64,000 nt of DNA from Polynucleobacter sp. 73C-SIWE (GTDB taxonomy: Bacteria > Pseudomonadota > Gammaproteobacteria > Burkholderiales > Burkholderiaceae). The position numbers were made by a program, and so were the translations under genes. Within the stretch, counting starts at the first letter, position 1, and each line of letters starts with the position of its first letter. Shown here piece after piece: positions 7,498-15,196 of this stretch. The notes beneath the pieces are model-generated. The model had not been told where the DNA came from. It searched no databases and was given only the letters and a program-made list of their open reading frames with translations. The stretch is from NCBI RefSeq assembly GCF_018882465.1, contig NZ_JACVOK010000002.1:62001-126000 (forward strand), read 5' to 3'.

Positions 7498-10476
7498 ATG
7501 AGTCTGACTCGTAAATCAAACACCCCACAGAGCAGTCGCTCCACATCTCATTTGATTGGTAGCTTGTCGCGCGGTTTAAAAGCGGCGGTACCTACGATGG
7601 ATCGCCGAACATTCTTGAAGCGTTCAGGTGTTGGCGTTGGTGCTGGTATCGCTGCAAGCCAGCTGACGATGGTGCAAAAGGTTTCTGCTGAGCAAAGCAA
7701 AGCAATGCTCGACGGTAAAGGCAAGATCGAGGTTAAAAGAACGATTTGTACCCACTGCTCAGTTGGTTGCGCTACAGATGCTACTGTTGAGAATGGTGTT
7801 TGGGTTCGTCAAGATTCTGTATTCGATTCGCCAATCAATATGGGTGCCTACTGTGCCAAGGGAGCTTCCTTGCGTGAGCACGGTCATGGCGACTATCGCT
7901 TGCGCTACCCAATGAAGTTGGTTGATGGAAAGTATCAGCGCATTTCTTGGGATCAAGCCCTTACTGAAATTACTGCCCAAATGAAGAGCATTCGTGAGAA
8001 ATATTCTCCTGATGCAATGTATTTCATTGGTTCATCAAAGCACAATAACGAACAAGCCTACTTACTCCGTAAGTGGGTTTCTTTCTTTGGTACAAACAAT
8101 ACAGACCATCAGGCTCGTATTTGTCACTCCACAACGGTTGCCGGTGTAGCAAACACCTGGGGCTATGGTGCGATGACCAATAGCTACAACGATATGATGA
8201 ACTCTAAAGCTGCCATGTACATTGGCTCAAATGCTGCAGAGGCACACCCAGTTTCGATGTTGAGCTTGTTGCATGCAAAAGAAAATGGTTGCAAGGTAAT
8301 CGTGGTTGACCCACGTTACACACGTACTGCCGCTAAGTCAGATCAGTACGTACGCATTCGTTCTGGTACTGATATTCCTTTCTTGTTTGGTCTCCTGTAT
8401 CACATCTTCAAAAATGGCTGGGAAGATAAGAAGTACATCAATGACCGCGTCTACGGTATGGATGAGATCCGCAAAGAAGTAATGGAAAAGTGGACTCCTG
8501 CAAACGTTGAAGAAGCTTGCGGTGTACCTGAAGCGCAAATGTATAAAGTCGCTGAAACCTTAGCTAAGAATCGTCCGAGCACGGTTGTTTGGTGTATGGG
8601 TCAAACACAGCACACCATCGGTAACTCTATGGTTCGTGCATCATGCATTTTGCAGTTGGCCCTAGGTAACGTTGGTAAGTCTGGTGGCGGAACTAATATT
8701 TTCCGCGGTCACGATAACGTTCAGGGTGCAACTGACGTAGGTCCTAATCCAGATTCATTGCCTGGCTACTATGGTTTGGCTGCTGGCTCATGGAAACACT
8801 ATGCAACAGTTTGGGGTGTTGATTACGAGTGGATCAAAGGTCGTTATGCACCAGACATGATGGAGAAATCAGGCACTACCGTTTCTCGTTGGGTTGATGC
8901 TGTGCTTGAGAAGAACGACATGATTGATCAGCAAACCAGCGTTAAAGGTTTGTTCTTCTGGGGTCATGCTCCTAACTCACAGACTCGTGGCCTTGATATG
9001 AAGCGCGCAATGGACACCTTGGATCTGCTCGTTGTAGTTGATCCATATCCAAGCGCAACTGCTGCAATGGCTGCAATGCCATCAGCAGAGGGTCAGTCAG
9101 TAAACAAGAATCGCAATGTTTATTTACTGCCAGCTGCAACTCAGTTTGAGACCTGCGGAACTGCAACTGCATCTAATCGTTCATTGCAGTGGCGCGAGAA
9201 AGTCATCGACCCTTTATTCGAGTCCGTACCTGACCATGTGATCATGCAAGCGTTTGCTGATCGCCTAGGTTTCGGTGAAGAGTTGTCAAAGAACTACAAG
9301 ATGCTGAGCACCAAGTTTGCTGGAAAGCAATGGAAAGAGCCGCAGATTGAAGATATCTTGCGTGAGATTAATCGCTCCGTTTGGACGATTGGTTACACCG
9401 GCCAAACTCCAGAGCGCCTCAAAGCTCACATGAGAATGGTTGCTACATTTGATCCGAAGACCCTTAAATCACGAGGTGGTGTTGACCCAGTAACTGGTTA
9501 CGACACTACTGGAGATTACTATGGTTTGCCTTGGCCTTGTTATGGAACAGCTGCAATTAAGCATCCAGGTTCACCAAATCTCTATGACACCAGTAAGAGT
9601 GTGATGGAGGGCGGTGGTAACTTCCGTGCCAACTTTGGTATTGAGAAAGATGGCAAGACCTTGCTAGCAGAAGATGGCTCTTACTCAAAGGGTTCCGCAA
9701 TCAAGACCGGCTATCCAGAGTTCGATCACGTATTTGTGAAGAAGCTCGGTTGGTGGAATCAGTTGACTGAAGATGAGCAAAAAGCTGCTGAAGGTAAGAA
9801 CTGGAAGACTGACTTGTCTGGCGGTATTCAACGGGTTGTGATGAAGAATGGTTGTCATCCATTTGGTAATGCGAAAGCTCGCGCAGTTGTTTGGAACTTC
9901 CCAGATGCAGTTCCAATTCACCGTGAAGCGCTCTACAGCACTAACGCTGCAATGATGCGCAAGTACCCAACGTCTGCAGATAAGAAGAATTTCTGGCGCT
10001 TGCCAACGCTTTATAAGACCGTTCAGGATCAAAACTTGAATGAGAAGCTCTATGAGAAGTTCCCAATTATTTTGACCTCAGGTCGTTTGGTTGAGTACGA
10101 GGGCGGCGGAGATGAGACTCGTTCCAACCCATGGTTGGCAGAGTTGCAACAAGAAAACTTCGTGGAGATTAATCCTAAGGCTGCAGCAGATCGCGGTATT
10201 AAGAACTGGGATTATGTTTGGGTTAAATCTCCTACAGGCGCCAAAATTAAGGTGCGTGCATTAGTGACTGAGCGTGTTGATCAAGGAACTGCTTTTGTGC
10301 CATTCCACTTTGCAGGATGGTGGCAAGGTAATGACTTGCGTAAGTACTATCCAGAAGGTGCGGCCCCAGTTGTTCTGGGTGAAGCGGTCAATACTGCAAC
10401 GACTTATGGTTACGACCAGGTGACGATGATGCAAGAGACTAAAACCACTATGTGTCAAATCGAGAAATTTGCCTAA
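7498..10476 (+). CDS. fdhA: Formate dehydrogenase catalytic subunit alpha (Mo/W-bis-MGD)
   Basis: A 992-residue catalytic subunit that oxidises formate to CO2 at a Mo or W bis-MGD centre on the periplasmic side. The Tat motif DRRTFLKRSG is at 35-44. One [4Fe-4S] cluster is bound by Cys84, Cys87, Cys91 and Cys119 (CTHCSVGC...GAYC). The metal ligand is Cys209 in ARICHS, followed by His210, so this is a cysteine and not a selenocysteine enzyme. The C-terminal molybdopterin dinucleotide domain is intact (LTSGRLVEYEGGGDETRSNP, FHFAGWW). I kept the ATG at 7498; an internal ATG at 7597 directly before the Tat motif is possible. The N-type organisation with FdhB and a cytochrome b implies quinone-linked respiration. 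Confidence 0.97.
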   Translation: MSLTRKSNTPQSSRSTSHLIGSLSRGLKAAVPTMDRRTFLKRSGVGVGAGIAASQLTMVQKVSAEQSKAMLDGKGKIEVKRTICTHCSVGCATDATVENGVWVRQDSVFDSPINMGAYCAKGASLREHGHGDYRLRYPMKLVDGKYQRISWDQALTEITAQMKSIREKYSPDAMYFIGSSKHNNEQAYLLRKWVSFFGTNNTDHQARICHSTTVAGVANTWGYGAMTNSYNDMMNSKAAMYIGSNAAEAHPVSMLSLLHAKENGCKVIVVDPRYTRTAAKSDQYVRIRSGTDIPFLFGLLYHIFKNGWEDKKYINDRVYGMDEIRKEVMEKWTPANVEEACGVPEAQMYKVAETLAKNRPSTVVWCMGQTQHTIGNSMVRASCILQLALGNVGKSGGGTNIFRGHDNVQGATDVGPNPDSLPGYYGLAAGSWKHYATVWGVDYEWIKGRYAPDMMEKSGTTVSRWVDAVLEKNDMIDQQTSVKGLFFWGHAPNSQTRGLDMKRAMDTLDLLVVVDPYPSATAAMAAMPSAEGQSVNKNRNVYLLPAATQFETCGTATASNRSLQWREKVIDPLFESVPDHVIMQAFADRLGFGEELSKNYKMLSTKFAGKQWKEPQIEDILREINRSVWTIGYTGQTPERLKAHMRMVATFDPKTLKSRGGVDPVTGYDTTGDYYGLPWPCYGTAAIKHPGSPNLYDTSKSVMEGGGNFRANFGIEKDGKTLLAEDGSYSKGSAIKTGYPEFDHVFVKKLGWWNQLTEDEQKAAEGKNWKTDLSGGIQRVVMKNGCHPFGNAKARAVVWNFPDAVPIHREALYSTNAAMMRKYPTSADKKNFWRLPTLYKTVQDQNLNEKLYEKFPIILTSGRLVEYEGGGDETRSNPWLAELQQENFVEINPKAAADRGIKNWDYVWVKSPTGAKIKVRALVTERVDQGTAFVPFHFAGWWQGNDLRKYYPEGAAPVVLGEAVNTATTYGYDQVTMMQETKTTMCQIEKFA

Positions 10477-10503
10477 GTCAAAAAATAAAGTCAGGAGAAC
10501 ACA

Positions 10504-11160
10504 ATGGCAAGAATGAAATTTATCTGCGACACAGAGCGATGCATCGAATGCAACGGCTGTGTGACTGCTTGTAAGAACGATAATGAGGTGCCTTGGGGTG
10601 TGAATCGTCGCCGTGTTGTTACGGTAAACGACGGCATCATCGGCCAAGAGAAGTCGATTTCAGTTGCTTGTATGCACTGTACCGACGCTCCTTGTATGGC
10701 TGTGTGCCCAGTAGACTGCTTCTACCGCACGGATGAAGGCGTCGTCCTTCATGACAAGGATATTTGTATTGGTTGTGGATACTGCTCATTTGCATGCCCA
10801 TTTGGTGCGCCACAGTTCCTTAGCAAGGGCGCCTTTGGCTCCCGCAGCAAGATGGACAAGTGCACATTCTGTAGTGGCGGCCCTGAAGAGAACGGCAGCG
10901 TTGCTGAGTTTGAGAAATATGGCCGTAATCGCCTTGCAGAAGGTAAGTTGCCTCTCTGCGCAGAAATGTGTTCTACCAAGGCTTTGATTGGTGGTGATAG
11001 CGATATCATCTCCGGCATCTTCAATAACCGGGTTGCAACTCGTGAAAAGAATGGCAAGTATGCAGGTTCCAAGGCATTTGGTTGGACTACTGCTTATGGT
11101 GGGCCAGATACTCCAGCGCCAACCCCAACGCCTGCTGCAAAAATTCCAGGAGCCAAATAA
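10504..11160 (+). CDS. fdhB: Formate dehydrogenase iron-sulfur subunit beta
   Basis: A 218-residue electron-transfer subunit with four [4Fe-4S] clusters, passing electrons from FdhA to the membrane cytochrome b. Clusters seen: CDTERCIECNGCVTAC, CMHCTDAPCMAVC, CIGCGYCSFAC and CTFCSGG...CAEMC. There is no Tat or Sec signal, consistent with export as a passenger of FdhA. The C-terminus is Pro/Ala-rich (DTPAPTPTPAAK). AGGAG lies five bases before the ATG. Its TAA overlaps the ATG of the next gene by one base. Confidence 0.95.
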   Translation: MARMKFICDTERCIECNGCVTACKNDNEVPWGVNRRRVVTVNDGIIGQEKSISVACMHCTDAPCMAVCPVDCFYRTDEGVVLHDKDICIGCGYCSFACPFGAPQFLSKGAFGSRSKMDKCTFCSGGPEENGSVAEFEKYGRNRLAEGKLPLCAEMCSTKALIGGDSDIISGIFNNRVATREKNGKYAGSKAFGWTTAYGGPDTPAPTPTPAAKIPGAK

Positions 11161-11396
11161 TGAAATTCAATTTCAAAACTCTCGGCTTATGTTTTGCAGC
11201 AGCAACTCTGTTGGCCGCATGTTCTGAGCCACCAGAAATTGCAGCAAAGGCGGCAAAGCGTCCTGATGTAGCGCCTTACATGGGCGCTGATAATGGCTTC
11301 ATGACCAAAAACTGGACACCAAAGAATCAAGCCAGTTGGACTGAATCTGTTGATAAGCGCACTCAGGGTCAAAACGAATACAGTCGCGTTAAGTGA
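11160..11396 (+). CDS. Small lipoprotein in the FDH operon
   Basis: A 78-residue predicted lipoprotein: a charged start (MKFNFK), a hydrophobic stretch and the lipobox LLAAC, giving a mature protein of about 58 residues starting at Cys. The mature part contains APYMGADNGFMTKNWTPK and ends in YSRVK. It starts on the last base of the fdhB stop codon, so it is almost certainly translated with FdhB. I do not recognise the family. Its position between the beta and cytochrome b subunits suggests a periplasmic accessory subunit or assembly factor (inference). Confidence 0.75.
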   Translation: MKFNFKTLGLCFAAATLLAACSEPPEIAAKAAKRPDVAPYMGADNGFMTKNWTPKNQASWTESVDKRTQGQNEYSRVK

Positions 11397-11443
11397 TCAA
11401 CTAAACAACAATAAATAAAACGAAAACGTTTAAGGACATGTGT

Positions 11444-12499
11444 ATGAAACGATCATTTTCTAAAGTTCTACGCACTTTGGTAGTGGCTGCTGGTTTGTCG
11501 CTGACTCTGGCAAGCGGAATGACTTATGCAGAGCGCGCAGCAATGGCGCCTTTGCCTTCTCCTAGTGGGGTCGATATTCCTCCTAAATCAGTGCCAGCCA
11601 ATCCCAATAGCCTAGCTAATGGGACTCAAGCTCAAGCTCAGCCAGCCAATCCATCAATCTTTACATCTGCTAATAGCGATCCGTATAACTACGTTAGCAT
11701 CCCAGACAAAGAGTCTAGCGTTCTGATTCAGCGCTCTGGTGAGCAGTGGCGTGTGATTCGTAATGGCGTGATTACCGTCTATGGTGGTTGGTTATTAGCG
11801 ATCGCATTCTTTGCCATTGCAGCGGTTTTTATTATCAAGGGCCCAATCAAATTACACGCGCCGCTATCTGGCCACAAAATCAAGCGGTTTAATGGCTTCG
11901 AACGCTTTACTCACTGGGTAATGGCCGCGAGTTTTATTGGACTTGCTGTGACTGGTATCCTGATTTTATGGGGTAAGTATTTTGCTATGCCCTTAATGGG
12001 CGGAGTGGCTTACGGTACTTTCCTCAATATTTGTAAAAATATCCATAACTATTCTGGTCCGTTATTTACACTCAGTATTATTATTTTCTTCCTACTTTTT
12101 GCTACCAGAAATATTCCTGGACAAGGCGATCTTACTTGGATTAAATCGTTCGGCGGACTGTTTGGCGGAAAGCACCCTCCAGCAGGTTTCTTTAACTTCG
12201 GTGAAAAAATCTGGTTCTGGTTTGGCATGACTTTCTTAGGCTTGGTGATCTCGGGCTCTGGCCTTGTGCTTGATATGATCGTACCGTTCATGCAGATTGA
12301 GTACGTCCGCGGAACTATGCAGATAGCTAATATCATTCATAGTGGCGCTTCGATCTTGATGATGACGATGGCTATGGGTCACATTTACATTGGCTCTATT
12401 GGCATGCAAGGCTCTTCAGATGGCATGATGTCTGGTTACGTTGATGCAACCTGGGCAAAAGAGCACCATGAGCTCTGGTACAACAAAGTTAATAAATAA
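11444..12499 (+). CDS. fdhC: Formate dehydrogenase cytochrome b subunit gamma
   Basis: A membrane cytochrome b556 that takes electrons from FdhB to quinone. A signal peptide (cleavage near SGMTYA) is followed by a Pro-rich periplasmic segment of about 60 residues and four membrane helices. Probable haem-ligand histidines are in FERFTHWVMAA (helix 1), KNIHNYSG (helix 2) and ANIIHSGASI with MAMGHIYIGS in the last helix. I chose the ATG at 11444: the AAGGA at 11432-11436 is seven bases away, whereas the ATG at 11438 would leave one base. Total about 351 residues, normal for the family. Confidence 0.93.
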   Translation: MKRSFSKVLRTLVVAAGLSLTLASGMTYAERAAMAPLPSPSGVDIPPKSVPANPNSLANGTQAQAQPANPSIFTSANSDPYNYVSIPDKESSVLIQRSGEQWRVIRNGVITVYGGWLLAIAFFAIAAVFIIKGPIKLHAPLSGHKIKRFNGFERFTHWVMAASFIGLAVTGILILWGKYFAMPLMGGVAYGTFLNICKNIHNYSGPLFTLSIIIFFLLFATRNIPGQGDLTWIKSFGGLFGGKHPPAGFFNFGEKIWFWFGMTFLGLVISGSGLVLDMIVPFMQIEYVRGTMQIANIIHSGASILMMTMAMGHIYIGSIGMQGSSDGMMSGYVDATWAKEHHELWYNKVNK

Positions 12500-12510
12500 G
12501 GAATAAGGCC

Positions 12511-12780
12511 ATGAAAAAAATCATCGCTTTTACATTCTGTGCATTCACTGCAACTTCGGTTATGGCTGCATTACCTCCATTAACTCCGGAGGCGAAAGAG
12601 GCCAAGGCGTTGGCTGATGCAAAGACTGCTTATGCGGGTCGGGTTGGTGCATATCAACTTTGCCAGGCAATCAACAAAGTGGCTGATCAATATAGAGTTC
12701 CGGGTACACCAGCGCCCGCTGCTTGCACTGCACCGCCACCATTTGTTGCTCCTGTAGCAGCAGCACCAGCGGCTAAGTAA
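12511..12780 (+). CDS. Small secreted protein ending the FDH operon
   Basis: An 89-residue protein with a Sec signal peptide (MKKIIAFTFCAFTATSVMAA), followed by a helical segment (TPEAKEAKALADAKTAYAG), two cysteines in the mature part (AYQLCQAINK and PAACTAPPP) that could form a disulfide, and a Pro/Ala tail. Unrecognised family. It is 11 bases after the cytochrome b gene and therefore probably in the FDH transcript. Its stop directly abuts the stop of the convergent tupC. Confidence 0.7.
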   Translation: MKKIIAFTFCAFTATSVMAALPPLTPEAKEAKALADAKTAYAGRVGAYQLCQAINKVADQYRVPGTPAPAACTAPPPFVAPVAAAPAAK

Positions 12781-13488
12781 TTAGTCGGCTAGAAGCTCTT
12801 GATGTAGGTAGCGTTTAGCTGCCTGTGTTTGGGGATCTAAAAAGAAGGGGCCTACGGGTCCCTTTTCTTTTATCTCGCCACGATCAATAAAGATAATGTA
12901 TTGCGCCAGTCTTTGCACTTGAGCAAGTTGATGTGAAGAAAAAATCACGTCAGTGTCATGCACATCAAACCCACGAATCATTTCTTCAACTTGCTCGGTT
13001 GTGTTGGGATCTAGGTTAGCAGTGGGTTCATCTAGCAAGACTAAGTTTGGCTTTTGCAAAATTGCTCGGCCTAGGCATAGTTTCTGCCTCTCGCCGGCGG
13101 AGAGTTTATGAGCGGGTGTAGAGGCTAGACTTTTCAACCCGACTCGCTCTAGCACTTGTTCAATTTCTACAGCGCTAATAGCAGAGTCTGTATCCATGAC
13201 CATGCTCAAATTCGCTCTCGTAGAGGCTTTAATCATCGGAGTGTGATGCAAAACTAATGCAGTCTTATTAGAGAAGGAGTAGCTTACTGTTCCAGTATCT
13301 GGTTTGATGAGTCCATCTAATAGTTTTAATAAAGTGGTTTTACCTGCACCATTTGGGCCAATGCAAGCAGTAATGCGATCAGCCGGAATGATGGCATGAG
13401 GAATATTCAGAATGGTTCTGCCATTACTGATAACCGTAATATCTTTGAGTTCAATGCACCTCTCAAATTGTTCGGTCATATTATCCAT
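12781..13488 (-). CDS. tupC: Tungstate ABC transporter ATP-binding protein
   Basis: A 235-residue cytoplasmic ATPase of an oxyanion importer. Walker A GPNGAGKTTLL, signature LSAGERQKL, Walker B LVLLDEPTAN and the H-loop SSHQ are all intact. I start at 13488 (MDNMTEQ), preceded by GGAG seven bases upstream; the longer reading starting at 13545 would overlap the permease by 65 bases. There is no C-terminal TOBE domain, unlike ModC. It follows the TupB-type permease with an eight-base overlap. The tungstate assignment rests on the permease. Confidence 0.88.
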   Translation of the reverse strand: MDNMTEQFERCIELKDITVISNGRTILNIPHAIIPADRITACIGPNGAGKTTLLKLLDGLIKPDTGTVSYSFSNKTALVLHHTPMIKASTRANLSMVMDTDSAISAVEIEQVLERVGLKSLASTPAHKLSAGERQKLCLGRAILQKPNLVLLDEPTANLDPNTTEQVEEMIRGFDVHDTDVIFSSHQLAQVQRLAQYIIFIDRGEIKEKGPVGPFFLDPQTQAAKRYLHQELLAD

Positions 13489-14176
13489 AGCGACGCTCCG
13501 CAATTTGACGAACTGCAAATGTGAAAAGATTTGCCAATAGAACAATTCCTAATAAGACAATGCCCAGTGCAAGCGCTAGAGGGAGATCACCTTTACTGGT
13601 TTCTAAAGCGATGGCTGTAGTCATCGTTCTAGTCGAATGATCGATATTGCCGCCCACAATCATGACGGCACCAACCTCAGAAATTGCTCTCGCAAGACCA
13701 GCTAGGATGGCAATTGTTAGGGAGAAGCGACAGTCCCAAATGAGCCATTTGAAGCGTGAAAAGGATGGCAATCTGAGACTGAGGAAAGAGTCTCTATGAA
13801 TTCTCCAGGAGTCCTCCAGAATTTGACGGCTTAGGGCTGCAATTAAAGGGGTTGTCAGTAGAATTTGGGCAAGGATCATGCCCTTGGTAGTAAATAGCCA
13901 GCCCCAGGGTCCTAGAGGTCCTGAGCGAGATAGCATGAGATATACCAGCACCCCAACAATGACTGTAGGGACCCCCATTAGAGTGTTTAAGACAACGATG
14001 ATCCACTTCTTGCCTTTAAATTCTTCTGTAGCGAGTAAAGCTCCAACGGGTAGACCAATGAGCGTCCCAAAAAAGAGGGCAGTTAAGCTGACCTGGAGAG
14101 AAACCAGGACGATTCCTAAAACCCCCCGATCTAGGTGGGCGAGCAGGGCAATAGCATCTTGAAAAGCGGTCAACAT
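13481..14176 (-). CDS. tupB: Tungstate ABC transporter permease
   Basis: A 231-residue inner-membrane permease with about five to six helices. The segment MGVPTVIVGVLVYLMLSRSG is characteristic of TupB-type tungstate permeases, and the cytoplasmic coupling loop lies around ARAISEVGAVMIVGGN (EAA-loop equivalent). It forms an operon with TupC. No substrate-binding protein gene is adjacent; the likely TupA is at 48353-49177. Being convergent with the FDH operon, which needs W or Mo, supports the assignment. Confidence 0.9.
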   Translation of the reverse strand: MLTAFQDAIALLAHLDRGVLGIVLVSLQVSLTALFFGTLIGLPVGALLATEEFKGKKWIIVVLNTLMGVPTVIVGVLVYLMLSRSGPLGPWGWLFTTKGMILAQILLTTPLIAALSRQILEDSWRIHRDSFLSLRLPSFSRFKWLIWDCRFSLTIAILAGLARAISEVGAVMIVGGNIDHSTRTMTTAIALETSKGDLPLALALGIVLLGIVLLANLFTFAVRQIAERRYG

Positions 14177-14243
14177 GGACCTGATTCTATCAAGGCAATG
14201 GCAAAATGAGCTTAATGCAATTCATACCCCTAATTTCTGACTT

Positions 14244-14444
14244 ATGGCTGAAGTAGTTTGCCTCTGTAACGAGGTTCTTGATGAGGACCTGCGAGAGTAC
14301 CTTGATACCCATGCTATCGGCTCAATAGAGGAGTTGCGTGAGCAGGCGTCTATTTGCAATAAATGCATGCAATGCCAAGAGTTGGTTGAGGGCGAAATCT
14401 ATTTGGCACGTGTAAGACGTCAGCGTGCAGCAGGACAGTTTTAA
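14244..14444 (+). CDS. Bfd-like [2Fe-2S]-binding protein
   Basis: A 66-residue protein with the cysteine pattern CLC (residues 6-8) and CNKCMQC (38-44), that is C-x1-C...C-x2-C as in bacterioferritin-associated ferredoxin and the NirB/NifU Bfd domain. It would bind one [2Fe-2S] cluster. Typical Bfd mobilises iron from bacterioferritin, but no bacterioferritin gene is visible here. The stop overlaps the start of the next gene by one base, placing it in an operon with an EEP hydrolase and cardiolipin synthase. Confidence 0.85.
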   Translation: MAEVVCLCNEVLDEDLREYLDTHAIGSIEELREQASICNKCMQCQELVEGEIYLARVRRQRAAGQF

Positions 14445-15196
14445 TGAGTCAAGATAGAAGCGCTCGTTTCACGGTCATGAGCATGAACGTGCACAAAGGC
14501 GTTTCTCCTTTACATCGGCACTCCACCATTTATCAGTTACGCCAAAGGATGCGAAGCCATCATCCTGACTTATTGTTTCTTCAAGAATTACAACAAGAGC
14601 ATCGGGGCAGGATTAGGCGATTTGGGCAGTGGCCATTAACAGAGCTAACTCACTTTCTGTCAGAAGATTTTTGGCATGATTGGCATTATGGAAAAAATAT
14701 GGAGTATCCGGATGGCCACCACGGCAATGCGATTTTATCGAAGCATCCTTTGCGCAAGGGCCTAAATTACGATATTTCTGCCTATCGGTTTGAAAGACGA
14801 GGCCTATTACATAGCGTCACTCAACTAGATGGATTGAATCAGCCAATTCACTGCTTCTGTGTGCACTTAGCTCTATTTGAGCGCGGCAGAGAGCGCCAGC
14901 TAGAGCAAATCATTGGATATATTGCGGATTTGACGCAGAATGGTCCGACCATTGTCGCGGGAGACTTTAATGATTGGCGTAATCGCTTGGGTGCACCCAT
15001 GAAAGAAGCTGGCTTTGAGGAGGTGTTTGAGACCCTCACTGGCTCACCCGCCAAAACCTTCCCGAGCATTAGGCCGCTATTGGCAATGGATCGAATCTAT
15101 GTACGCGGGATGAAGATTCATTCTGCAGAAATTTTGCACGATTGGATGAGCTTATCTGATCATTTAGGCATTGCAGCAGAACTGGAAATCAAATGA
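14444..15196 (+). CDS. Endonuclease/exonuclease/phosphatase (EEP) family protein
   Basis: A 250-residue soluble metal-dependent phosphohydrolase. Family motifs: SMNVHKG near the N-terminus, FLQELQQEHRG (metal-binding Glu), GNAILSKHP, VAGDFNDWRNR (catalytic Asp-Phe-Asn) and LSDHLGIAAELE (catalytic Asp-His). It resembles E. coli YbhP, which is encoded with cardiolipin synthase ClsB, the same pairing seen here (four-base overlap with the downstream gene). A lipid-related phosphatase role is therefore possible, but the substrate is not known. Confidence 0.9.
   Translation: MSQDRSARFTVMSMNVHKGVSPLHRHSTIYQLRQRMRSHHPDLLFLQELQQEHRGRIRRFGQWPLTELTHFLSEDFWHDWHYGKNMEYPDGHHGNAILSKHPLRKGLNYDISAYRFERRGLLHSVTQLDGLNQPIHCFCVHLALFERGRERQLEQIIGYIADLTQNGPTIVAGDFNDWRNRLGAPMKEAGFEEVFETLTGSPAKTFPSIRPLLAMDRIYVRGMKIHSAEILHDWMSLSDHLGIAAELEIK

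Noticed and set aside
7498-10476. Possible selenocysteine in FdhA
   Set aside because: The metal-ligand codon is TGT (Cys209); there is no in-frame TGA, so the enzyme is of the Cys type despite SelD in the window.
12781-14176. TupBC as a molybdate (ModBC) or phosphate transporter
   Set aside because: TupC lacks the TOBE domain of ModC and the permease has the TupB-type MGVPTVIVG segment; phosphate transporters have two permeases.
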